Below, in pieces: positions 11,373 to 23,087 of a stretch of 64,000 bases of DNA. The position numbers were made by a program, and so were the translations under genes. The DNA comes from Glebionis coronaria (lineage: Eukaryota; Streptophyta; Magnoliopsida; Asterales; Asteraceae): assembly GCA_025667525.1 (NCBI GenBank), contig JANFOE010002281.1:1-64000 (forward strand). The letters are read 5' to 3'. A model generated the notes under the pieces. The model was not told the origin of the DNA, made no database searches, and saw only the letters and a program-made list of their open reading frames with translations. Each line of letters starts with the position of its first letter. The first letter of the stretch is position 1.

Positions 11373-14300
11373 TGATAGTTGTATTTTCACACTCGTTAAG
11401 GAAAACGAGGCAAAAGCGGTAAGTATTAAGTGAACGTTTAGGAAAACATAAACACTTATGACCCTTTGTGTGGGATCGTTCTCAAGGAGGCTTGGTGTGT
11501 GTGTTAAGACTTGATTAACTTTGGGATTAATACTGATGAGAGAATAGAAAAAAGAAAAATGATGACGATTACGAACAAAATTAAACTAAGACGAATGACG
11601 TAAACGTAAAACCGTAAAACCGTAAAACGTGACGAAATTTAAAAAACCCTAAAAATTCCTTGAAAATCACAATAAATCCCTAAAAATACAAATAGAGTTT
11701 ACCAAAAATCAAAACTTACTCAAACCTTTTATTTAATTAAATAATAATTTTTTAATGCTAATTAAAGCTCTAAAAATCAATTTAATTAATAAAAAGCCTA
11801 AAATAAGATTTTTCAATTTGTAAACCTCTAAAATAACTTAATTAACTAAAAAGTATTTTTGAAAAATTTAAAACTAATTAAAACTATTAAAAATGATTAA
11901 AAATTAAAATTAAATAATAAAATAATATTAAAAATTCAAAATTTATTAAAAATTCTAAAAACTTGAAAACTACTTTATTTTAACTTAAGTAAACATTAAA
12001 TGAAAGTGAAATGACCAAAATACCCCTAATGGGCCAAAACAGTAAACAGTCCATGTCAAATGGGCTTTTTGGCCCAATAAGCAAAACGTCAACCAAATAA
12101 GTTGAAAAGTTCCAGTCTAGCTTTAAATTGAAATTTAAACACAAAACTCGAAAGGCCCAAAAGCTGAATTAGTGCTTATCACAACTGAATAAGCAAACAA
12201 CTTATCCTTAATGGGCTTTTTGGCCCATTAATCCATAAGCTAATGCCATAAGCTGAAATTTGACACACATCCTTCTTTTGAGGTTATAAAGCTGTTTGTA
12301 AAAAGAATTTTTGAATAAGCTCAAGAGATAAGCCTGAAATAAGCTAAAGCTCTCTACAGAAAACGACAAAATAGTCGTTTTGAGTTCTAGACCACTTCAA
12401 GAGCTGATTCAAGTTGAAAAAGGTTTCAAATGATAACACAAAGCTTAATCAACAAAAATTTTTCAAATAAGCACATTCAATAAGATGGAAAAAGCAATAA
12501 GCTGTTTTTGAAAAAGACAAAATAGTCGTTTTCTAGTCAAAAGCTAAAACCAAAAGCTGTAAACTTCAAAACTGACTTATAAGCTTAAAATATTAAGTTC
12601 TATCACAAAAAATAAGTTGTTGCACAATAGAAATTAGCTAGAATAGCTTAGTAATAAGTTGATGAACAAATAACAGTATCAGTGGGAACTTTCAGTGGGA
12701 AAGAGTTCCCACTGCTTTGACTTTTTGACTTGCTTTTTTAAAGAGATTCACTTGGTGTTTTTGGACAATAAGGGCACCCCTACAACCAGTGAGTTGTAGG
12801 GAGTCACAATTAAGCAGAAAAACACAAATTAATCCAGCCAAATGATACAGTTTAATCAAACAGTCCATAAATATGACACAGACATGAGTATAAGCAGATC
12901 CGGTGATTAAAAAGCTGTTTGAGCAAAAATAAGCCAACCAAAGTCCACCAAAAGCATACACAAGTTATAACAGACTTAATGAAGCAAAATTAAACTTATT
13001 TCAAGCATTGGTTCAATGATTAGATCTAGTTATAACCCTAAGTGACTTAAGCTGTTTTTCTGATGAACACCACAAACTTTTTTTTTTGCTTAACTAAATG
13101 ACCAAATCTTGAACTTTAAACTCTCAAATCCAAAAATCAGGTCAGACAACCTTTGTTTTAATACTTGTTAACCCTAGTTAGGCATGCAAGCTAGGTGTTT
13201 ACAAATTTTTAGATCAAAAGGACCTAGAACAAGCTAGATAGACCAATGATTTAGATTTGATGTTACAAAGCATAAGAATTGAAAATATAAACACTCAACC
13301 ACTTTAATATCAGATACAAACACTAACAAACCCTAAACCCCTACTCAATCTTATGCATACTTGAAATAAGCAGTAACCCCAAACACCCTTTAAACTTTTT
13401 AAATCCAAATTTAACAAAGCAAATGTGTTTTTTAGGTTTAACCAAACTCAAACAAGCATCATAACAACATTCTTATCAAGTAAGAACAAGATTACATGCA
13501 TAAGAACACAACATACAACAACAGATAACCAAAATCACTTAGTACCACTTTTCAACATATTTTCAAGAGATTATGACAAACCTCATGAATGTACATCCAC
13601 ACTCACGTATGTTAGAGCTTAAGTTCTAGCTAAACAAGAACAAGCTTCCAACAAAACTCCCTGCTAAGATCAAACAAAGTCAATAATAATAGTTATATAA
13701 AAAATGAAAATGAAAACAGATTCTTTCAAGCTTGTACCCCACTCCTTGAATCCTCCCAACCCACAAGCTTCACTACACCTTGATAAGTACCTTATATGGG
13801 TGCTATGATCAACTTTTGATCCAAAAGTTCAAGTGTTTGTACACAAAACTTGGATAAAAATCAGATTTTTGGAAAACTTTTGAACAAACTTTCATAAACT
13901 TCAAACCAAACTCATAAACCTCAAACTCAAACTCAAAATATATAAACAAGACAAAGTAAAGTAGATTGGTGCTTGGAATTCGTCAACAAAGTTAAACACT
14001 TTTTCATTCACTTGAACAAAGGATTTACAAACTTGTGACTAAGGAAAACCAAGAACAGGTTCAATGTATGAAACCTAATGCCTTTATATAAGCTACAAGT
14101 GAACTAAAATGTTGAATAAAAAACTAGAAACCCTAGTTATGAAGTTCCAATTATGCCCTTGAAAGTTTGAATCTAGACTTGAATTTGAAGTTAGAGCTGA
14201 TATATGTGACATTTCTTTGTTGTTTTGTGATCTCACACGTCCAAATGTGCTTAGGTATGAAGCATTGCTTGTGGGGTGTTGATCTTCTGGCAACACTTTT

Positions 14301-15133
14301 GTCTTCGTATATAAAGTAGCAGGGCATGCAACATGTGACTTCATGGTGAGGTGGCACCAAGTTTAAGGGTTGGGTTATGATTAATAGACCCTTAATCATC
14401 ATTCTGGAACAGATTAGAGGTTAGTTTTTAGTGGTTAAGAAAAACCCAAAACATGTTCATCATGAATAGTAGCTGATTTGATCTTGTTTAGTTTTTGAAA
14501 ATGTGCTTGGCGCCATATTAATAACTAATTAAATAATTAGTTATTAAATGGGTGTAGTGGATTGGTGTGGTGGAGAAATGGTGTCATGTGATTGGAGGGT
14601 TTGGTGAGTGGGGTGAGGTGGCAGTGTGGGATTGGTCTAGGTTTCTTTTGTTGTCGTCCAAGTTTAACCACTCTATTTCCTTCTTTGTTTCATTTGTGTT
14701 TTAAAATGCCAAAAACAAAATTCCTTTGTATTTGAAGTTTTAAACTTCATACTTTGGCCACCAATCTTGCCAATTCTTCAAAGTTGAGGGTCCTTTTTGT
14801 AAATTTGACAAACTTTAGGGACCAAACTTGTAATTATGAATAAACAAGGGTATAAAGTGTCAATTATTCAATAAAGAAGAACCCTTCTTGTATAATCTTC
14901 AATTCTCCAAGGACTTTTCTTGGAAAATCAACTCTAGGGCCCGGTTCATTGTGCGTCTTCTTTTCCCGTATTCGTTTTTGATTGATTCTTGTGATCTTTT
15001 GTCATTTTCTCGATATCCGTACCTAAAATACACACTGAGCAAACACAAGCATATATTTGGCACTTTTTGTGATATTTTAACCATTTTAAGCCTGTTATGG
15101 ATGATGAGACTATGTATAAAAGCAATCTCATCA
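11373..15133 (-). repeat. Shared Athila LTR: 5' LTR of Athila-1 and 3' LTR of Athila-2
   Basis: This 3761-base LTR begins on the minus strand TGATGAG and ends ...CTATCA. A priming site lies at its left edge (Athila-1) and a purine-rich tract at its right edge (Athila-2), so one LTR serves two elements. It matches 1-3145 closely. LTRs of this length are long even for Athila. It includes AT-rich low-complexity sequence (about 11640-11990). Confidence 0.85.
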
Positions 15134-16925
15134 CTCCCACATACCAAACCATTGCCGTGCCCTCACGCAATGCTAGAATAAAGTATGGTAGCACCTCCAA
15201 AATTCATTTTATCGACTTTATTGAATCATAAACTTACTACACTACTACTACTTGTGTTTTAGACATAATGTATGATTTTCATCGCAATATGGGACGTTTA
15301 GGTTCATAGAACAAGAACACGTGAATGCTTCGTTTGAAATAATTTCATCGTCCCCGATTTTCACCCAATTCCATGCCAAGCGTGTAACGAGATCATTGTC
15401 ATTATAAGTTAGTAATGCTAACAATACTCATATGCCCTAATCACGTACTTAGACTCCCTTAATCCTATTTGGTATCTCTTATATTTTATTTTTCTTGAAT
15501 GTTCATGAGGATAAATTTTTGACTTATGCGTAGAGATTAAGGTCCAAAAATAGAATCATAACGGTGTAACCAAGACCATCGAATTAATAACCCCCCTAAT
15601 AGACAACGATGTGAAAAAGTTAAGTCAACAAGAAGGATCGATAAACACGGTTTTATAACGGTTTTGAACATGAGACTTATTACCAAGACTTTTATACGCC
15701 CTAACGGATGGGCCTTATTATCATAGGTTTACCTCCATCTTTTATTCAACTCCGCCATGGAGCTTTTATTATGACTTCAGTCTTGCCTTGCCTTTTATTT
15801 AACCTCGCCATGAGGTGTTTATTATGGCCAAAGACGTATATCCTCACGCTAAAGCGAATTTTGGATCTTTAAAGCTTCAAAGATTAAGGCTTAATCACTT
15901 CCATTTTTTCATAGATTTTTAGGCCTTATTAGCTTTGAATTTTTGCTTGATTTAGATGAGCACTTGAAATCTTATTATTCGGTGAAGCTTTCGATTATTC
16001 GGGTTGCCAATACTTTAAAACCGTGACGCTAGCGATACCTTAATGTCTTCCCAATTTAATTACATGGAAGCTACTAGAAAAGACTAGAAACTAACAATTA
16101 AGACTAAACCGCTAAGTCAATACTTATTAGCAAAATATATATACAAGCGAAGGGAGAATAAGCAAACAATTAAAACACATGAGTTTTTGAAAGAATACGA
16201 GTACTCTACGTTTAGCATAGTAACTTATAATTAACTCTATCATTTCTCGTCCTCATTTAAGAGACTTAGCCTAATATAAAGTTAAGGAATCGAAGCTAAG
16301 TGCTCAACATGCACGGTCGAGTCAAAAATTACTCTTATTCTCGCCATCGAAAAATCTACATTCGTGTCTTCAAACATTTTTGAAACATGAGAAAAAATTT
16401 AAAATTTGGCCATTTTTAGCCTTATTTGCAACAAAACGATAAACAAAATGATAAACTTTGGAAAGCGCGAGGGTTTGGCAAGGCAAGTATCTATTCACCC
16501 CCATACTAAAGTTAAAATTTTCCTCAATGTTTCGAGTCTAAGGGTAAAGTACCCTCATATTAGAGATGAAGTCGAATGCCTAATCTAGCATGGAAAGGGT
16601 GGAACCATTAAATCAATAGCCGTTTATAAAGTGTGCTAAAAACCTAAGGTTAGAACATCAAAGGATAATCATATGGATATCGAGAAATTCTTCATAGCAA
16701 ATGATCGAGTGCTCACGTAAAACGAACACGAGAGGCTCCAATCGTGAAGATAATGATCATCTAAAAACCACAAGTCACAAACAACCATGAAACAAAGGTT
16801 GGAAGGGTACAAATCCCCTCACGTAAGCTACATTAGAAAGCGATACATGGATAACCATGGGACTCCCCCACGAGGCACCTCGTTTTTTATTACCGAGTTA
16901 TAAGCTCGACTCGATCCCCTCAATA
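15134..16925 (-). other. Athila-2 3' non-coding region
   Basis: Nearly identical to 3146-4936, including the GCCAT-loop hairpins (about 15749-15814). No gene is readable. Confidence 0.6.
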
Positions 16926-18296
16926 CTAATTATCATTGGGGAAGGTGACTTGGTCGAGGTAGTTCAAAGAAGGAACTTCCCCACCAAAGTAGTGCTTCAA
17001 ACTATGCCCATTCACCTTGAAGTTAGGACCATCATTTTGAGCTAGCTCGATGGTCCCATAAGGAAACACTTGGGTAATGGTGAATGGAATGGACCAATGG
17101 GATTTCAACTTGCCGGAAAATATTTTTAATTTCGAGTTAAAAAGCAACACTTGATCTCCAATGTTAAAAACACGGTTTTTAATTTTAGAATCATGAAACC
17201 TTTTAGTTTTCTCTTTGTAAATCAATGAATTTTCATAAGCAATATCCCTTAATTCATCCAATTCATTCAATTGCGTTTTCTGGTGTTTTCCCACGGTCTC
17301 AATGTCATCATTACAATGCTTTAGGGCCCAATAAGCCTAGTGTTCGAGTTCAATGGGCAAGTGGCAATTCTTCCCATACACAAGCTTGTAAGGAGTGCAC
17401 CCAATGGGCATCTTATGAGCGGTACGAAAGGCCCATAAAGCATCGTCTAACTTATCCGACCATGATTGTCGGTTCTTTCCTATCGATCTCTCCAAGATCC
17501 TCTTCAAAGCTCGGTTCGAAACCTCGACTTGCCAACTCGTTTGTGGGTGATAAGCCGTAGAAAGCCAATGTGTAACCCCATATTTCTTTAGAACCCTTTC
17601 GAATTGGTCATTACAAAAATGGGTTCCATGATCGCTTATGATTGCACGTGGGGTTCCAAACCGAGAAAACAATTGCTTCAAAAACTTGACTATCACACGA
17701 GCATCGTTCGTGGGCAAAGCCTTAGCTTCCACTCACTTGGATAGGTAGTCAACGACGACAAGGATGTACTTATTACCACGAGATGATGGGAACGGCCCCT
17801 TAGAATCAATTCCCCAAACGTCAAAGATCTCACACACTTGGATGATATTTTGTGGTATTTCATCATTTTGTGAGGCTTTTCCTTGACGTTGGCATGTGTT
17901 ACACGACTTGACAAGTGCGAGTGCATCTCGGTAAATAGTAGGCCAAAACAAACCGGAATCAAAGACCTTCTTCGCCGTGAGATTAGCACCATGGTGACCA
18001 CTCGTTGGTCCCACGTGACAAGCTCTAAGGATATCAGAAGCTTCCGTGCCAAAAACACAATGTCGAATAATTTGATCCTCACAAGTCCGAAATAGGTAAG
18101 GGTCATTCCAAAAGTAGAACTTGACGTCACGAAAGAATTTCCGTTTTTGTTGAGTCGTCATACCCTTAATGATGAAGTTGCCCGCATGGTAATTTGCGAT
18201 GTCCGCAAACCATGGGGTGGATGAGTCTTCCTTGGAATTCACTACACCAAGTGTCTCGAGAGGAAATGTTTCGGTGATTTCCTTGTTCTCGTTCAC
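16926..18296 (-). pseudogene. pol: Athila-2 integrase, broken
   Basis: The zinc-binding part reads [17 protein letters not shown] and [10 protein letters not shown]. The core has [22 protein letters not shown] and QVEVSNR, so the three acidic positions survive. The C-terminal part (17294-16926) is continuous and ends VNGHSLKHYFGG. It is broken by TGA in place of Trp after VVVDYLSK (a different lesion from Athila-1) and by ELEH*, which Athila-1 shares. Confidence 0.85.
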
Positions 18297-18337
18297 ACTT
18301 TGGTGAGGATCTTCTAAGCGAGAAAGATGATTGGCCG

Positions 18338-19779
18338 CTAGATTCTCGGCTCTTTTTTGTCAAGTATTGTGACATCAAATTCTTGTAGGAGGTGAATCCA
18401 ACGAAGCAACCTCGGCTTAGCATCTTGTTTAGCCAAGAGGTAATTGATTGCCGAATGATCCGTATACAATATTCTTTTGGTCAAGACGAGATAAGGTCGG
18501 AATTTCTCAAATACATACACCACAATAAGGAATTCCTTTTCCGTTGTGGTATACTTAAGTTGAGCCTCGGTCATCGTCTTGCTAGCATAGTGAATATGCA
18601 AGAAGTGCTTTTCATGACATTGCCCCAAAACGGCCCCAATAGCGTAATCACTTGCATCAAACATAAGCTCAAAGGGGAGGTTCCAATTGGGAGCAACAAG
18701 AATGGGAGCTTCGGTATGTTTCCTCTTAAGGATTTCAAAGGCTCATACACAGTCTTCGTTAAATACAAAAGGAGCATCTTTTTCGAGGAGGTGTGTAATG
18801 GTTCGAGATATCTTTGAAAAATCCTTGATGAATCGACGATAAAAGCCCGCGTGGCCTAGGAAACTCCTAACTACCTTAACGGTTTTGGGATGAGGTAATT
18901 TGGCGATGACGTCTATCTTAGCTTTGTCTACCTCAATCCCCGCTTTCGAGACCTTGTGCCCTAAGATGATTCCTTCTTTAACCATAAAATGACATTTTTC
19001 CAGTTGAGCACAAGGTTGGTTTCCTCACAACGTTTCAACATATGTTTCAAATTTCCTAAGCACGAAGTGAACGAACTACCAAACATGGAAAAATCATCCA
19101 TAAAGACTTCCATCGTCTTCTCGATCATGTCATGAAAAATAGCCATCATACACCCTTGAAAAGTTCCCGGTGCATTGCAAAGTCAGAATGGCATTATACG
19201 ATAGGCAAACGTTCCATATGGACACGTAAACGTAGTTTTTTCTTGATCACGAGGATCGATGGGGATTTGAAAATAACCAGAAAAACCATCTAAGAAGCAA
19301 TATAAATCGTTTCCCGCAAGACGATCCAACATTTGATTCAGGAAGGGAAAGGGAAAATGGTATTTACGAGTGACGTCATTCAACTTACGATAGTCGATGC
19401 ACACCCTCCAACAGGTCACAAGTCAAGTTGGAATTAACTCGTTGGCATCTTTTGGTACAACGGTCATTCCTCCCTTTTATGGGACACAATGAATGGGACT
19501 CACCCAAGGGCTATCGGAAACAGGGTAAATCATTCCCGCGTCAAGGAGTTTAAGGACCTCCTTTTTGATGACGTCGTGAATTTTGGGGTTCACCCTCCTT
19601 TGACATTGGATTGCGGGCTTGTAGTCTTCCTCCATTAAGATTTTTTGGGAACAAACTTTAGGATCGATTCTCTTAATGTCGGATAATTTCCACGCAATTG
19701 CCCCTTTGTGGTCCTTCAAGACATCGATAAGTGTGGTTTTTTCATCATCCGAAAGATCCTTCGCAATAATAACCGGCAA
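18338..19779 (-). pseudogene. pol: Athila-2 reverse transcriptase and RNase H, several breaks
   Basis: Pieces in order are KLSDIKRIDPKVCSQKILME (19779-19477), RVCIDYRKLNDVTRKYHFPF (19419-19183), EVFMDDFSMFGSSFTSCLGN with the catalytic pair (19149-18961), and VKEGIILGHKVSKAGIEVDK (18985-18743). RNase H reads [20 protein letters not shown] to [19 protein letters not shown] (18664-18338). Frameshifts separate the pieces. The TGA before the RVCIDY block is shared with Athila-1. More decayed than Athila-1. Confidence 0.85.
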
Positions 19780-19794
19780 CTTATCGTCTCCTTC

Positions 19795-20466
19795 CTAGAA
19801 TACGTATTCAAGATGAGGAGGAAGATCTTTCAACTCGAGGATTGGTGGTTCCTCGATTGAAGATTTGGGTTCGATACTCATAACCTCAACCGGCGGAGGA
19901 AATGGGAAATCGTTAAGAAAATCCTTGATATTCAAAAAGTCCTCATCATTGTCGAGGTCTTCGTTAGAAGTTCGAGGTACATCAAACTCTTCCAAAGTAA
20001 AACCACCTCCTTCAAATGGAGTGAAGGATGGTGTCGAGTTATCAAGAATAGGATCGAGCATAGTGGGATGGCCACTATTTTCTTCAGCACCAAAACCTAA
20101 AAATTCTTGTGAAAATTCTTCGCAAACGACATCGATCATATCAATATAGTTTATGGACACGGTAGAATAAACATGAGAAAGTTTGGAGTTTTGCGTTACG
20201 TTTATAACAAGTTCCTCGTCCTTGAAACGTAAGGTGATTTTCCTTGCATGCACATCAATCAACGCTCTCGACGTATCAAAAAACGAACGACCTAAAATAA
20301 GAGGAACTTGAGGATCCGTGGGGATATCGGATATGATAAAGTCTACCGGATAATAGAACTTTCCCACTTTCACAAAAACGTCTTCGGCCAATCCATATGC
20401 GGGAATCATAGAATGATCGGCCATCTCGATAGACATTCTCGTAGGAGTAAGATTAGGAAGATTGAG
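19795..20466 (-). pseudogene. pol: Athila-2 protease (C-terminal part) and linker
   Basis: An open run of 213 residues from MSIEMADHSMIPAYG through DPQVPLILGRSFFDTSRALI and the acidic linker SFTPFEGGGFTLEEFDVPRT. The active-site ADLGAS block, which should lie just upstream, is missing because the element ends at 20466. Confidence 0.75.
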
Positions 20467-20533
20467 GAAGCATGGTTTGCGTCACAGCTTGAACTGCTGC
20501 ATTGAGTTGTTCCTGCTCGCCTGTGAGAACCAT
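20467..20533 (-). pseudogene. gag: Tekay-1 gag, first codons only
   Basis: The minus strand from 20533 reads MVLTGEQEQLNAAVQAV and a few more residues (to TML), a plausible chromovirus gag start. The frame then enters Athila-2 sequence and hits a stop within a few codons (PQSS*). No usable protein. Confidence 0.5.
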
Positions 20534-20679
20534 CTGACAGTATAAAACAAAAATGCATGATTAAACTGATTAAAACATAATATCTATACATGAACAAAAT
20601 TTTGTGCCAATAAGTCATGAGAAAATTTTATGCATGAAAACAGTGTATGAATGCATGATGATGAAATCACATGTGTTTG

Positions 20680-20750
20680 GGTGAACGCCTTTGGGTCGGT
20701 TCACCTAAACAAAATGACATGAAGAAGTTGAACGCCTATGGGTCAGTTCA
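20680..20750 (-). repeat. Paired leader hairpins of Tekay-1 (12-base conserved loop)
   Basis: Hairpin A pairs GGTGAAC (20680-20686) with GTTCACC (20699-20705) around the loop GCCTTTGGGTCG. Hairpin B pairs TGAAC (20729-20733) with GTTCA (20746-20750) around GCCTATGGGTCA. Tekay-2 has the same loop on different stems (62091-62154). They lie in the untranslated leader close to the priming site. Confidence 0.65.
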
Positions 20751-20944
20751 TCAAAACAACACGATAGATAAAATCACATGCGACTAAATACGGCCAGTCC
20801 TATACCAACCATTACTTAGTCAAAGTTCCTGCGACAATGACGTATGATATAAATTCATGAAAACAAACTGTCAGTTCTAGGAAGACCATGGTGACTACCC
20901 ACTAATCACATGTCATGAATTGAGAGTCTACAGGTCGAAACATT

Positions 20945-20957
20945 GGCTCTGATACCA
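20945..20957 (-). other. Primer binding site (tRNA-iMet type) of Tekay-1
   Basis: The minus strand reads TGGTATCAGAGCC, the complement of the initiator tRNA-Met 3' end. It follows the LTR end by four bases. Confidence 0.85.
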
Positions 20958-22189
20958 TAATTGTAACACCCCATTTTGGTAAATGGAATGTCACGCGTGG
21001 TTATGGCATGTCATCAAAGCATACAAGGTAAATGTCTTAAAAACATTAAATGACCATGAATGGAAATACCAGACACAAACATTGGTAGTCCAAGTATAAG
21101 CTCATCACACACAAACATAAGTACTATAAAGGAAAAGGACTAAACAATGTCCAAAGAAATAAGTAGCAAAATGTATGATGAAATGCATAAAGTAGAGAAG
21201 GCTAGATAGCTTCCAATCTATATACACGTACGCTTAAAGTCTATGAGCGCCCTTGAGTACTTGCCGTTTGGGAACATGAAAGGAAAACGGCTGAGCATAA
21301 CATCCAGTGAACGGATATAGAAGTATAGCATGGAATAACATAAGCATAAAAGACTAATAGCAACGGAAATGTATAAGTCCTAAGTAACCTGGTAACATGT
21401 TCATCAAACTAGTTTTATAGTTTGAAAAGACTTATGTTTTTATGTAAAATATGTATTAATTAGCCAACAGCCCATATAGGTCATGAGGTTCCACCGTGCA
21501 TGAATACTTGGAGGGAGACCCCGTCATGCAATTAGAGGGGTTGCCTCTAATTAAATAGTCTAGGTAGGAGGGATCAACTCCTAGTGAAGGAAGTAAGGCA
21601 CACATCACATTCACTCTGGTAAAACTGGTAAAACCTGTAACTAGGATGCACCCATACCCCCACATGATAATATAATATAATGGCCAAAACTGTAAAGGGA
21701 CGCCATGAGCGATCACTCTACTGTGGGGAAGTCATAACACTGGTGCCTCCAGTGTTATGGTTATGGTACCTCCATAACTAGGTGACACTGGTCATGCATG
21801 TATATGGCTTAGGCTCTTAAACTAACATAAGAAATCAAACATATAAAACAATACTGGGAAAACAGTTGGCTGCAAACGAGGAATCCTAATAAGGAAAGAA
21901 TGTCCATACTGAAGGAACGGGAAATCCGTAACTTGTGTCCAGTGAACGAAGAAGACGAAAGAATGAAAGTCCTACTCCGATCTCACTAATGCTACATAAA
22001 TAGGGGACATGTATAAGTATTTTGTTTACTGAGTACGTAACTGATTATATCATGTCTTAGCTTGTTTTGTATGTTCTTGTCTTGTTTTTCTGATTTTAAT
22101 ATTATGTTGTGTTTATCATGTATTCTAAGTATTCTGGTTAAGTATTACTTGTATTCTTGTATTATTATACTTGTTGTGTAATAATAAGT

Positions 22190-22365
22190 AACTTTCTAAA
22201 GATAATAGGTTTCCTAAAATAGAAAGTTTCCAAAAATAGAAAATTTTCCATAAATAGAAAGTTTTCAAACATACATTAGCTTCTAAAAATAGATCAGTTT
22301 CTAAAAATAGAAAGTTTCCAAAAGTAGTAAGTTTCTTGAAATAGAAAGTTTCCATATTTAGAAAT
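22190..22365 (-). repeat. 17-base tandem array in Tekay-1 LTR
   Basis: About nine imperfect copies of a unit close to GAAAGTTTCCAAAAATA, often truncated. The same unit recurs at the matching place in the Tekay-2 LTRs with different copy numbers and order (47940-48095 and 63838-63985). Confidence 0.7.
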
Positions 22366-22892
22366 AAGCTGGATTAATAAGCTAATAATATAAGCTTAAG
22401 TTTAGTGGTTAATTATCATAAGTCATGTAATTATCTGTATAGTTTATTAATAATATCATGCTAATTAAATAAACTATATGTTATACGATTTAAATAAACA
22501 TAAGCATGATTTAATAAAATTAAGGTGTATAAAATACTTAGGTAAAACATGTATTAATATTATATTAATTATAACCCAAGTCATGTTTATTAATTAATTA
22601 TATCCCATGTTTTAATTAATTAACAAATACTATAGTCTAAATTAAATAAATAAAATACTTAGGTTAAAACATGTATTATTGCATAAATAATAATAACCTA
22701 AGTCCATGTTTAATTAAATTAATTATTAGTCATGTTTTAATTAATTTAATTTGGTTGCTAAAATAATATAACTTGTAAAAAATAATAACTTGTAAAAATT
22801 AGTCATGAATCGAACCCGTGATTTTAATTTAGACCTATCGTGAACCAGAGTGAATTCCCCATGAACCGGACCAAACAAATCCCCCCCTTAAC

Positions 22893-23087
22893 AGTGGCGA
22901 ACCGGCTCAGCCGGTTGCCACTATTGGTGCAAAAACGCCACTGGCTGTTAGCCGGTGGTTGCCCCTGGCCTGCCTCAGCTAGCCACTTCCCACATAAGGT
23001 TCCCACTGGCAGTTAGCCGGTGGTTCCCCCTGCCGAGCCGTGTGTTCCTCCTACTTGACCAAAACAGCCACCGACTTAAACCGGTGG
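22893..23087 (-). repeat. GC-rich hairpin cluster in Tekay-1 LTR
   Basis: Four stem-loops in 195 bases. The strongest pairs AGTGGC-(G)-AACCGGC with GCCGGTT-GCCACT around TCA (22893-22922). Others are CCACTGGCT/AGCCGGTGG (22938-22958), CCACTGGC/GCCGGTGG (23003-23023) and CCACCG/CGGTGG (23068-23087). This is an island of high GC inside an AT-rich LTR. Confidence 0.65.

Larger units (their letters stand above)
1..15133 (-). mobile_element. Athila-1: Athila-type Ty3/gypsy LTR retrotransposon, degenerate
   Basis: On the minus strand the order is LTR (11373-15133), priming site, gag, protease, reverse transcriptase, RNase H, integrase, 3' non-coding region, purine tract, second LTR (1-3145, cut by the window start). 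That order is Ty3/gypsy. The Athila clade is indicated by the tRNA-Asp-like priming site, the protease motif ADLGASINLMP, the polymerase motif EVFMDD and the long non-coding 3' region. The internal part is 8.2 kb. Reading frames are broken by several stops and frameshifts, so this copy cannot encode its own proteins. The upstream LTR is shared with a second copy. The clade call rests on remembered family sequences. Confidence 0.9.
11373..20466 (-). mobile_element. Athila-2: second tandem Athila copy, 5' truncated in protease
   Basis: Same family as Athila-1 and close in sequence, offset by about 11988 bases. It keeps its 3' LTR (shared), 3' non-coding region, integrase, RNase H, reverse transcriptase and most of the protease. 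Homology stops abruptly at 20466, after AGGAAGATTGAG, where Athila-1 continues CGACTTGAAG. Beyond that point the sequence is a Tekay-type leader. Gag, leader and 5' LTR are missing. Confidence 0.85.
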
